Assembly (NCBI RefSeq): GCF_005503355.1
Contig: NZ_SCMK01000039.1
Location: 1 to 33,156 of the forward strand
DNA length: 33,156 nt
Source: Sphingomonas sp. 1F27F7B
GTDB lineage: Bacteria > Pseudomonadota > Alphaproteobacteria > Sphingomonadales > Sphingomonadaceae
Reading direction: 5' to 3'
The notes under the pieces are model-generated. The model was not told where the DNA came from. It saw nothing but the letters and a program-made list of their open reading frames with translations, and searched no databases. Both the position numbers and the translations under genes were made by a program. Shown here piece by piece: positions 8,009-14,590 of this stretch; the stretch's first letter is position 1, and every line of letters begins with the position of its first letter.

Positions 8009-8959
8009 CTATTCGGCCCGCAGCCGGCGCTGCGCGGCAGGCGTGGTGGGCAGCGCCGCGAGGAGCTTTCGGGCACCCTGAGGTGTCACAGACAGCAGCT
8101 TCGAAACGGAGGATGCCTGGAGCCCTGGATAGGCGATCAATAGGCGCCCGAGAAGCGGCAGGCGACTTCGCTGAGTTGCACCTAAATTGGTGAGCTTGGC
8201 GACGTCATGCTCAATTGCGGAAAGCTCGCGGAGCCCCGCCGCGCTGATCTGCCCGATCTCCTTAGCGAGGAACCCGGTCAGCGCGGCAGGGGAAGGGGGC
8301 ATGAACTTGGGGAGCGGCACCAGTGAGGGGATGATGCGGCTCGTGAAGCCAGCGCGGTAGAGCATGCGAGGAAGAGCGGTCGCGACGAGCCAGTTGCGAT
8401 CGCGGCAGCGGGGAGGAAGCTCCAACGAGCGTCCGTCGATCGCAACAACCTCCGAGGCGCCGACCGGAAGACGCTCGGTCATTTCGGCAAGAGCGAACAC
8501 GCGCTCGGCGATGGACCGGAGATCGGCGACGGGGAAGGGTGCATCCGCCGCAGACTTCACCTGACGCCAGAGCGGGCCGAAGTGTGCGAGATCGTCTCCA
8601 CCATAGCGCTCAGCCTCTGCACGGTCGTCGAGGATGGTTCGGAGAGCATTGAGGGATGCGCGGCCAACCGGGTCTCTGACATCCTCGTCCCGACTTAGTG
8701 CGAGGTGGAAAATGGACGCCACCGATATCGGATCGTTGAGACCTTCGGAGGCGCGGGGAGGGGCGCTTCGCCCCGCGATCCAATCCTGCAGGTCGCCGAC
8801 AGCGATCGGCACGCCGGCGAGACCTGCTAACGCCGCGGCGCCGTGAAGGCGCGATCGCGCAAGGAAAATGTCGGCGCTTGTACTATGATGAAGCCGGCCG
8901 TCGAGCCGGCCGAGCAGCAACATTGGGTCATTTGCGCGGCGGTCGACGATCTCCTGCAT
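8009..8959 (-). CDS. Helix-turn-helix protein, DUF1612/RHE_PE00001-like
   Basis: A 316-residue protein. The N-terminal 60 residues (LLGRLDGRL...FLARSRLHGAAALAG) and the C-terminal helix-turn-helix (about 265-305, PGLQASSVSKLLSVTPQGARKLL) resemble the DUF1612 proteins common on rhizobial and sphingomonad plasmids. The middle is Ala/Arg-rich and unrecognised. Function is unknown; DNA binding is inferred from the helix-turn-helix. It converges with parB (46 nt apart, no strong hairpin seen) and diverges from the tyrosine recombinase gene, with a palindrome between the two that it might bind. The ribosome site is weak. Confidence 0.55.
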   Translation of the reverse strand: MQEIVDRRANDPMLLLGRLDGRLHHSTSADIFLARSRLHGAAALAGLAGVPIAVGDLQDWIAGRSAPPRASEGLNDPISVASIFHLALSRDEDVRDPVGRASLNALRTILDDRAEAERYGGDDLAHFGPLWRQVKSAADAPFPVADLRSIAERVFALAEMTERLPVGASEVVAIDGRSLELPPRCRDRNWLVATALPRMLYRAGFTSRIIPSLVPLPKFMPPSPAALTGFLAKEIGQISAAGLRELSAIEHDVAKLTNLGATQRSRLPLLGRLLIAYPGLQASSVSKLLSVTPQGARKLLAALPTTPAAQRRLRAE

Positions 8960-9035
8960 CGCTCTTACGCTTAGCGCGTGAGGAAACCAAAGTCAGCAGT
9001 TGGTTTCGCCTCATGCTATCGTCGAAAAGTTCATA

Positions 9036-9057
9036 TGCGATAATTGCACTTATCACA
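9036..9057. promoter_or_regulatory. Palindromic operator candidate between divergent genes
   Basis: TGCGATAA and TTATCACA form an 8-bp inverted repeat (one mismatch) around a 6-nt centre, in the AT-rich 161-bp space between the helix-turn-helix gene and the recombinase gene. It is well placed to control both. Confidence 0.45.
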
Positions 9058-9120
9058 TAAGCAGATTTGACCGTTCTTTATAAGGTGGGCTACAAGCGCG
9101 GCTGAGGAGCGAGGCGCGTC

Positions 9121-10359
9121 GTGAGCACCGAAACCGCCCGGGAAGGGCCAGAAATCCCCGTAGCGCCGCCTGAGGCTGTCCTGCCGGCCGTCAGGGCGCC
9201 GGCCGACCTTGCGTGGACGATCGTGCAGATGCGCGCCGGCGAGCGCATCACCGTCAACGAGGGCCTGATCGCCGCCTATCAGGCCGCTTCATCGCCCCAT
9301 AGCATCCGTGCGCTCAAGTCCGACGTCGAGGCGTTCGATGCGTGGTGTAGGCGCAACAACCGGATCGCGCTGCCGGCCACGCCCGAGACCGTGGCCGATT
9401 ATCTCGACGCGCGGGCCGGGAAGGGGAGCCGGCCGGCCTCGCTATCCCGCTACAAGGCGTCGATCGCCAAGATCCACCAGCTGCTCGAGCTCAAGGATCC
9501 GACGCCGGCGCCGCTGGTGAAGCTGCGGCTCCAGACGGTGCGCCGCGAGAAGGGGGCTGCGCAGAAGCAGGCGCGGCCGCTGCGGTTCAAGGGCCCGGTG
9601 CGCGACGTCGAGCGCGACAAGGCGCGGGGGCTCAACATCCGCGCGCTGCTCGAGAGTTGTGGCGAGGATCTGCCGGGGCTGCGTGATCGGGCGCTGCTAT
9701 CGGCCGCTTATGACACCGGGCTGCGCGCCTCCGAACTGGTGGCGGTCGCCATTGAGCATATTGAGGAGGCGATCGATCCCGAAGCGCGGCTGCTGCAGAT
9801 TCTGCGTCATAAGGGCGATCAAGACGGGGAGGGGGCGACCGCCTACCTCAGCCCGCGCACCGTCGCGGCGATCGCGGCGTGGACCGAAGCGGCGGGGATC
9901 ACGACAGGGCCGCTGTTCCGGCGGGTGCAGGTGCGGCGCTACAAGGCGCGGGCAGCCGTGCGCGGTCGGCCGATCGACAGCATCTCGGGCCGGGAGACGT
10001 GGGATCTGCGCAAGACGCTGTCCAAGCCGGCGGTGAAGGCGCGCGTCGAATATGACATCGGCACCGTGGCGCTGCACCCGGGCTCGATCGGACCAATCTT
10101 TCGGTCGATCATCGGCCGCGCGTTCGACCGTGGCGCGCTGCCCGATTTGACGGCGGACGATCTGGCGCGGTTGCTGAAGGGGATCAGTGCGCACTCGACG
10201 CGGATCGGGCTCAATCAGGATCTGTTCGCCAGCGGGGAGGATTTGGCCGGCATCATGGACGCGCTGCGGTGGAAGTCGCCGCGGATGCCGCTCGCTTATA
10301 ATCGCAATCTCGCGGCAGAGCAGGGGGCGGCGGGGCGCCTTATGGCGAAGATTGGCTAG
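9121..10359 (+). CDS. Tyrosine recombinase / phage-type integrase
   Basis: A 412-residue site-specific recombinase. An N-terminal SAM-like core-binding domain covers about 45-150. The catalytic set is complete: Arg202 (DTGLRASEL), Lys231, His358 and Arg361 (HSTR), Trp384 in the H/W position, and nucleophile Tyr393 (LAYNRNL). Between Lys231 and His358 there is a longer segment (about 270-330) than in XerC/D. The start is GTG with a GAGGAGCGAGG stretch upstream. Next to the partition genes it could resolve plasmid dimers; it could equally be the integrase of an inserted element. No attachment site was identified. Confidence 0.85.
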   Translation: MSTETAREGPEIPVAPPEAVLPAVRAPADLAWTIVQMRAGERITVNEGLIAAYQAASSPHSIRALKSDVEAFDAWCRRNNRIALPATPETVADYLDARAGKGSRPASLSRYKASIAKIHQLLELKDPTPAPLVKLRLQTVRREKGAAQKQARPLRFKGPVRDVERDKARGLNIRALLESCGEDLPGLRDRALLSAAYDTGLRASELVAVAIEHIEEAIDPEARLLQILRHKGDQDGEGATAYLSPRTVAAIAAWTEAAGITTGPLFRRVQVRRYKARAAVRGRPIDSISGRETWDLRKTLSKPAVKARVEYDIGTVALHPGSIGPIFRSIIGRAFDRGALPDLTADDLARLLKGISAHSTRIGLNQDLFASGEDLAGIMDALRWKSPRMPLAYNRNLAAEQGAAGRLMAKIG

Positions 10360-10532
10360 TCATGACGGCCTAAATAGGTCTTTGGATGATGCCGTGCGAC
10401 CACACGACGGCGGCAGGTAGATCGAGGGATTTGCGCAGCGGCAAGAACCGGAGAAGGGAGGCTGAGCCCCCGGGGTCTTGAGCTACAACGTTAAGCCTAA
10501 GAAACGGGCAGGGGCCTGGTAGCGCGTAGTGT
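10360..10532. other. Intergenic stretch, nothing recognised
   Basis: Between the recombinase and the fragment that runs into the transposon. I see no gene, hairpin or repeat that I can support. Confidence 0.5.
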
Positions 10533-10646
10533 ATGAGCGAAGCCACCATCGCTCAAACTCATCAGCACAGTCCAATTTCGAAGAGGAAACAAGAAAGTGG
10601 TTCCGGAAACGGTATGGATCTTATCCTGTGTAAACGCTCGCGCTAA
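10533..10646 (+). pseudogene. Short ORF running into the transposon's left end
   Basis: An ATG at 10533 opens a frame of 32 codons up to the transposon boundary (10628). It reads five more codons inside the inverted repeat before a TAA. The pre-boundary peptide is polar and looks like a protein N-terminus (rich in Ser, Gln, Lys, Gly). On the other side of the element the frame would continue nine codons and stop. It may be the 5' end of a gene cut by the transposon, its remainder lost. I recognise no family. Confidence 0.3.
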
Positions 10647-10675
10647 ATGGCGGCGTTCTGATCGCGCTATTTGTC
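10629..10675 (+). repeat. Left terminal inverted repeat of the transposon
   Basis: 47 bp, matching the reverse complement of 13655-13701 at 45 positions. It holds two similar sub-repeats, TCGCGCTAAATGGC and TCGCGCTATTTGTC, about 24 bp apart, likely transposase binding sites. The tniB stop codon overlaps its inner end. Confidence 0.9.
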
Positions 10676-11552
10676 AGTTGCCGGGTCCGATGACGAGGCA
10701 ATCGCGCGCGGCCTGAACGATGTCAGCGGTGACCTCCTCGACGCGGTTGAGGGTCATGATCCGCCGCATCTGCGCGAACAGGCGCTCCATGAGCCGGAAG
10801 TTGCCGCGCGTGATGCGGATCACGGCTGCCTGCGCTTCGATCGCGTCGAGTTGGGCCGGGTCGAAGCTGATCCCGAAATCGCCGGCGTGGGTCGCGAGCA
10901 GCAGCCGCATTTCGGTCTCGGTAAGCGGTTTGAACTCGTGGACGAAGCCGATCCGCGAGTAGAGCTGGGCATAGCGGGCGAGGCGCTTCTCCAAGCCCGG
11001 CATACCCATCAGGATCAGCCCGAAGCCGTGGCGATCGGCCATGTCGCGGAGATGTTCGAGCGACTTTATGGTCAGGCGGTCGGCCTCGTCGACGATGACG
11101 AGGGGGCAGGCGATGCGGGCGGCGTCATGGGTGATTTCGTCCTGCGAGCCGCCCGCGACCGTCAGCCGGGCATAGCCCAGCTTAATGAGGTTGAGGCCCA
11201 ACACCGCGTCGATCGTCTTGGGCGTGTTGCTGACCGACACGGTGTAGAAGACGGCGCGGCAGCGAGCGACCTTTTCGCCAAGGAGCGCGGCAATGGGACG
11301 GAGCGCGGCATATTCCCCCAGGTCGGGGAAGCTGGAAAACTCGCGCGCCGATCGCGTCTTTCCGACGCCCGGCCGGCCATGACACACGCCGATATAGCGG
11401 TAGTGCGCGCAGGCTTCGGCAAACTCGACGAACCGGGCATGTTCGCGGGTCGCCAGGAACGGCTGCTCGACCAGGAACTCAATCGTCAGCGGCGTAGAGC
11501 CGGAGCCCTCGGTAGGTGGTGGGCCGGGAAGCCGTATCCTCTTGGTCGCCAT
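10674..11552 (-). CDS. tniB: TniB-like AAA+ transposition ATPase
   Basis: A 292-residue ATPase of the TniB/TnsC/MuB group, which selects the target and activates the transposase. Walker A is GRPGVGKT (59-66) and Walker B LVIVDEADRL (151-160). The C-terminal helical part (NFRLMERLFAQM) fits the family lid domain. I chose the ATG at 11552 (GGAG 7 nt upstream, family-like N-terminus) over the longer frame from 11663. It starts 73 nt inside tniA, so the two are probably translationally coupled. Its stop lies in the left inverted repeat. Confidence 0.85.
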   Translation of the reverse strand: MATKRIRLPGPPPTEGSGSTPLTIEFLVEQPFLATREHARFVEFAEACAHYRYIGVCHGRPGVGKTRSAREFSSFPDLGEYAALRPIAALLGEKVARCRAVFYTVSVSNTPKTIDAVLGLNLIKLGYARLTVAGGSQDEITHDAARIACPLVIVDEADRLTIKSLEHLRDMADRHGFGLILMGMPGLEKRLARYAQLYSRIGFVHEFKPLTETEMRLLLATHAGDFGISFDPAQLDAIEAQAAVIRITRGNFRLMERLFAQMRRIMTLNRVEEVTADIVQAARDCLVIGPGN

Positions 11553-12957
11553 CGAAGGTCTCCGTGGGGGCAGGCACCTGCTTGTCGCGCTCCTTCGCGC
11601 CGCGCCGGGCGCGCTGGATCGCGCGCAACGACGGGTGCCCAGCGTGCTCGGAGCTGAGCGCACGGCAGACGAACCGGCCCTGGTGGTAGACGTGGATCTC
11701 GGTCAGGTCGCGGGGGTCATAGACCGCCTCGACCTGCTCGCCGACGAAGGCCGCGAGCGTGGGTTCGACATAGCGCCTGCCCATCAGACGGATGCCGTCG
11801 CGCAGCACTTTACGGGGCTTGGGCACGTGCACGAGCAGCATGTCGAGCTGTTCAAGGCTGTCGGGCATTGCGGGCAGGAACCCGCCCTTCTGCCAGCGCG
11901 TGATCGGCGGTTCGCCGGTGCTGCCATGCGGGCGACGATGATAGACGCCGCACACGAACGCCTCGAAGCGGGCGCGCAGCTCGTCGAGCGTGAGCACTGG
12001 CGCCGACAGCGGCTTGCCCGCGATCAGGTGGCCGGGCAGGTCGGGCAGGAACATGTCGTTGATGGTGCGGAACAGCCGCTCGATCTTGCCGCGCCCGCGA
12101 GGACGCCCCGGCAGCGAATGGATGAGGCGGATTTTGAGGGCGATGCACGCCTGCTCGATATGCTCGGAGATGAAATCCGAGCCGTTGTCGACGTAAAGCT
12201 GTTCGGGAATGCCGCTGACGATCCATTCGGGATTGGGCTTGCGCCAGATCGCCTGCCGCAAGGCGAGCGCCGTGTTGAGGGCACTGGGGGCATCGAGGCT
12301 GAGGAAGTAACCGGCGATGGCTCGGCTGTGATCGTCAACGATGACGGTCAGCCAAGGACGCACCGGGGTTCCGGCATCATCGAGCACGAGAATGTCGAGA
12401 ACGGTATGATCGGCCTGCCACATCTCGTTCGAGGTCGCGGCTTCGCGCCGATGCACTAGCTCGTGCTGGTCGCGGTAGACGGCCGGATCGGAGGCTGCGG
12501 CGATCTGGCTTGCCGGTATCGCCCTGACGACACGCGCGACGGCCGCATAGCTGGGGGTTCGGTGTCCATGCGCGATGGCGAGTTCCTGCACCTTTCGGTG
12601 AATGGCGGCGACCGGGGGTCGCGGGCGCTTGGTGGCGAGAGTGCGGGTCAGTTCGACCAGATGTTCCGGCAGGTGCAGCCTGCCCCGATCGTTGCGCGGC
12701 AGACGCGCGAGACCGGCAAGTCCTTCGGCACGGTAGCGCCCGAGCCAGCGCTGCAACGTCCGCTCGCTCAGCGTGCCGGTGCGGGCGAGGTCCGCGAGCG
12801 GGATGCCATCGGCGAGGTGCGGTTCAAGGACGCGGTAGCGCTCGATCGCCAGCGGCGGGACAAGCGCCGGATGCGTCACCGCCGACGGTCCGTGTCGCAG
12901 GTAAGGAAAACGGAGATTTGCCTGCCCATCGCCATGCGAGTCCGCTCGCGTTGCCAA
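11479..12957 (-). CDS. tniA: TniA-like DDE transposase
   Basis: A 492-residue transposase with a retroviral-integrase (rve) core. N-terminal helix-turn-helix domains (about 40-145, LADLARTGTLSERTLQRWL) bind the ends. The catalytic triad is Asp183 (WQADHT), Asp257 (YVDNGSDF) and Glu293 (KIERLFRTIN), a DD35E spacing. The Mu-type C-terminal beta-barrel follows (about 385-440) and a basic tail. It joins element ends to target DNA with TniB. It is first in the tniA-tniB pair and divergent from the resolvase gene, with 113 nt between them. Confidence 0.9.
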   Translation of the reverse strand: MATRADSHGDGQANLRFPYLRHGPSAVTHPALVPPLAIERYRVLEPHLADGIPLADLARTGTLSERTLQRWLGRYRAEGLAGLARLPRNDRGRLHLPEHLVELTRTLATKRPRPPVAAIHRKVQELAIAHGHRTPSYAAVARVVRAIPASQIAAASDPAVYRDQHELVHRREAATSNEMWQADHTVLDILVLDDAGTPVRPWLTVIVDDHSRAIAGYFLSLDAPSALNTALALRQAIWRKPNPEWIVSGIPEQLYVDNGSDFISEHIEQACIALKIRLIHSLPGRPRGRGKIERLFRTINDMFLPDLPGHLIAGKPLSAPVLTLDELRARFEAFVCGVYHRRPHGSTGEPPITRWQKGGFLPAMPDSLEQLDMLLVHVPKPRKVLRDGIRLMGRRYVEPTLAAFVGEQVEAVYDPRDLTEIHVYHQGRFVCRALSSEHAGHPSLRAIQRARRGAKERDKQVPAPTETFDGDQEDTASRPTTYRGLRLYAADD

Positions 12958-13070
12958 ACCGGCCTGTTCGACGTAAATCTACCCGGTAAAGAAAACTAGG
13001 GCAACATAGACCTGCCGATGACGACTTTCTTCCCAAACCGCGCCCGATCGGGGCGCCACCGGCCCTACGC
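12958..13070. promoter_or_regulatory. res: Divergent tniA/resolvase intergenic region, likely res site
   Basis: 113 bp between divergent transposase and resolvase genes, the usual place for the resolution site and both promoters. A GCGCCC-GATCG-GGGCGC hairpin lies at 13040-13056. Individual resolvase subsites could not be assigned by eye. Confidence 0.4.
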
Positions 13071-13643
13071 ATGAAAATCGGTTACGCCCGCGTATCGACC
13101 GCCGAGCAGAACCTGGACCTCCAGCGTGATGCGCTGAAGGCTGCCGGCTGCGAGAAGGTCATCACCGACAAGGCCTCCGGGGCGACTGCCGCTCGCCCTG
13201 GATTGGAAAAGGTGAAGGAGCTGCTTCGCGCCGGCGACACACTGGTGGTCTGGCGCCTCGACAGGCTCGGCCGCTCGCTCCGTGATCTGATCGGATGGAT
13301 GACCTACCTCGACGAGGAAAAGGTCGGGCTGCTGAGCCTGCACGAGGCGATCGACACGACCACCACGTCGGGCAAGCTTACCTTCCACCTGTTCGGGGCA
13401 TTGGCGGAGTTCGAGCGCAACCTGATCCGCGAGCGGACCCAGGCCGGTCTCACCGCAGCCCGCGCTCGCGGCAAGAAGGGTGGCCGGCCGGCCGCACTCG
13501 GCAAGGACAAGCGCGACCTGCCCGTCAGGCTCTACCACGAGAACACGATGCCGATCGCCAAGATTTGCTCGATGCTCGGCATCTCCAAGCCAAAACTCTA
13601 CGCCTATGTGCGATCGGCCGAGACCAAGCCGGTAGCCGCGTAG
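13071..13643 (+). CDS. tniR: Serine recombinase / resolvase
   Basis: A 190-residue resolvase-invertase. The catalytic domain begins GYARVSTAEQNLDLQ with nucleophile Ser9. WRLDRLGRSLRDL (62-74) and FERNLIRERTQAG (about 121-133) carry the conserved arginines and the long E helix. The C-terminal DNA-binding helix-turn-helix is about 150-180. It should resolve cointegrates made by the transposon. No Shine-Dalgarno site is obvious. The right inverted repeat begins 11 nt after its stop. Confidence 0.9.
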   Translation: MKIGYARVSTAEQNLDLQRDALKAAGCEKVITDKASGATAARPGLEKVKELLRAGDTLVVWRLDRLGRSLRDLIGWMTYLDEEKVGLLSLHEAIDTTTTSGKLTFHLFGALAEFERNLIRERTQAGLTAARARGKKGGRPAALGKDKRDLPVRLYHENTMPIAKICSMLGISKPKLYAYVRSAETKPVAA

Positions 13644-13654
13644 CGACGCTCGCC

Positions 13655-13701
13655 GACAAATAGCGCGATCAGAATGCCGCCACTTAGCGCGAGCGTTTAC
13701 A
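13655..13701 (-). repeat. Right terminal inverted repeat of the transposon
   Basis: 47 bp, inverted copy of 10629-10675 with two mismatches, ending GCGTTTACA. Confidence 0.9.
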
Positions 13702-13867
13702 GCTGCACTGCACAATCCGCTGAAACACTAGGGGAATGCGATCCGCTGTCCCGCCGTGGTTGTCAGTAAACTAAACCTTCCATTTGTTTACAACTGCCAA
13801 ACGTAGGTCAGGCAAGCGCAACTTCAAAAAGGGTATCATATGGCATATATGGTCCGTATTGCGTCAC
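13702..13867. other. Intergenic stretch between transposon and defence operon
   Basis: No gene is supported. GTAAAC (13766-13771) and GTTTAC (13786-13791) form an inverted repeat with a 14-nt spacer. The sequence at 13786-13796 (GTTTACAACTG) resembles the transposon's right tip and flank (GTTTACAGCTG), possibly a leftover of an older end. Confidence 0.3.
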
Positions 13868-13897
13868 TTGACACCGAACGCTCTTTTTTGATAAACT
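13868..13897 (+). promoter_or_regulatory. Promoter candidate for higBA and the defence operon
   Basis: A perfect -35 TTGACA (13868-13873) is followed after 18 nt by TAAACT (13892-13897), 4 of 6 matches to the -10. Transcription would start at or very near the higB ATG (13903). No Shine-Dalgarno site is present, so the mRNA may be leaderless. Confidence 0.45.
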
Positions 13898-13902
13898 AAA
13901 TC

Positions 13903-14193
13903 ATGAAGATCAGAAACGTGGTCCATAAGGGATTGCGACGGCTCATCGAGAAAGATGATGGGAGCGGGCTGCAACCCGCCGTCGTGCCCAAGATACAGCG
14001 CATGGTGTCCTTCCTGCAGGATATGGAGCTGGAGGATGAGCTTCGCACCGTGCCGAGCTGGAAGGCGCATCAGCTGACCGGCGACCGCAAGGGCACGTGG
14101 AGCCTATTCGTCACGAAAAACTGGCGGATGACGTTTCGGATCGACCAGGACGAAATCGAGATCATCGACCTCGATTATGAAGATTATCATTAG
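13903..14193 (+). CDS. higB: HigB-type toxin (RelE/ParE superfamily)
   Basis: A 96-residue toxin. The toxin-before-antitoxin gene order is typical of higBA. The family-like pieces are GLRRLIEKDDGSGL near the start, WKAHQLTGDRKGTWSL in the middle and the strand NWRMTFRIDQDEIEIIDLDYEDYH at the end. HigB proteins cut mRNA on the ribosome. The antitoxin starts 9 nt after its stop. It is the first gene of the block leading into the restriction genes, which suggests it stabilises that block. Confidence 0.85.
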   Translation: MKIRNVVHKGLRRLIEKDDGSGLQPAVVPKIQRMVSFLQDMELEDELRTVPSWKAHQLTGDRKGTWSLFVTKNWRMTFRIDQDEIEIIDLDYEDYH

Positions 14194-14202
14194 GAGGTGG
14201 CT

Positions 14203-14535
14203 ATGAACGCTATCACTGGCATTCGGATGAAGAACCCCGCCCATCCCGGCGGCTTCATCAAGCATGAAATCATCGAGCCGCTCGGCCTGTCGGTCACGAG
14301 CGCGGCCGAGGTGCTGGGCGTGACGCGAGCGACGCTTTCGACGCTGCTCAATGAGCGCGCGCATCTGTCGTCGGAAATGGCACTGCGCATCGAGAAGGCC
14401 TTCGGCGTTCCGATGGACACCCTGATGCGGATGCAGAACAGCTACGACATTGCCCAGGCCCGTAAGCGGGAAGGGGAAATCAAGGTCGCGCCTTTCAAAG
14501 GCAAGCCGCTCGATCCGCAGCCAGCATTGATCTGA
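14203..14535 (+). CDS. higA: HigA-type antitoxin (XRE helix-turn-helix)
   Basis: A 110-residue antitoxin. The signature HPGGFIKHEIIEPLGLSVT is followed by the XRE helix-turn-helix (SAAEVLGVTRATLSTLLNERAHLS) that binds and represses the higBA promoter. I prefer the ATG at 14203, 5 nt after a perfect AGGAGG; a GTG at 14197 overlaps that site. It is followed after 55 nt, without a terminator, by the methyltransferase gene, so HigA may regulate the restriction genes too. Confidence 0.88.
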   Translation: MNAITGIRMKNPAHPGGFIKHEIIEPLGLSVTSAAEVLGVTRATLSTLLNERAHLSSEMALRIEKAFGVPMDTLMRMQNSYDIAQARKREGEIKVAPFKGKPLDPQPALI

Positions 14536-14590
14536 CCTAACCACGATTTACGACAACACCGCGCGACCAAAGCGGGCAGGGGGATATTGA

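Larger units (their letters stand above)
10629..13701. mobile_element. Tni-type transposon (tniA, tniB, resolvase)
   Basis: A 3,073-bp element bounded by 47-bp inverted repeats that begin TGTAAACGCTCGCGCTAA and end in the matching TACA. It carries a DDE transposase, an AAA+ ATPase and a serine resolvase, the core of the Tn5053/Tn402 class of the Mu/Tn7-like superfamily. TniQ, usual in Tn5053, is absent, and there is no cargo. The five bases flanking the left end (TCCTG) and the right end (GCTGC) differ, so no target duplication is visible. Confidence 0.85.

Noticed and set aside
10671..11657. 328-codon plus-strand ORF
   Set aside because: Antisense to tniB with intact Walker motifs.
11542..12459. 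305-codon plus-strand ORF
   Set aside because: Antisense to tniA with its DDE triad.
13065..13715. 216-codon minus-strand ORF
   Set aside because: Antisense to the serine resolvase and runs through the transposon's right end.
13766..13791. Second transposon end upstream of the defence operon
   Set aside because: The GTAAAC/GTTTAC repeat is short and no partner end was found near 22.4 kb.
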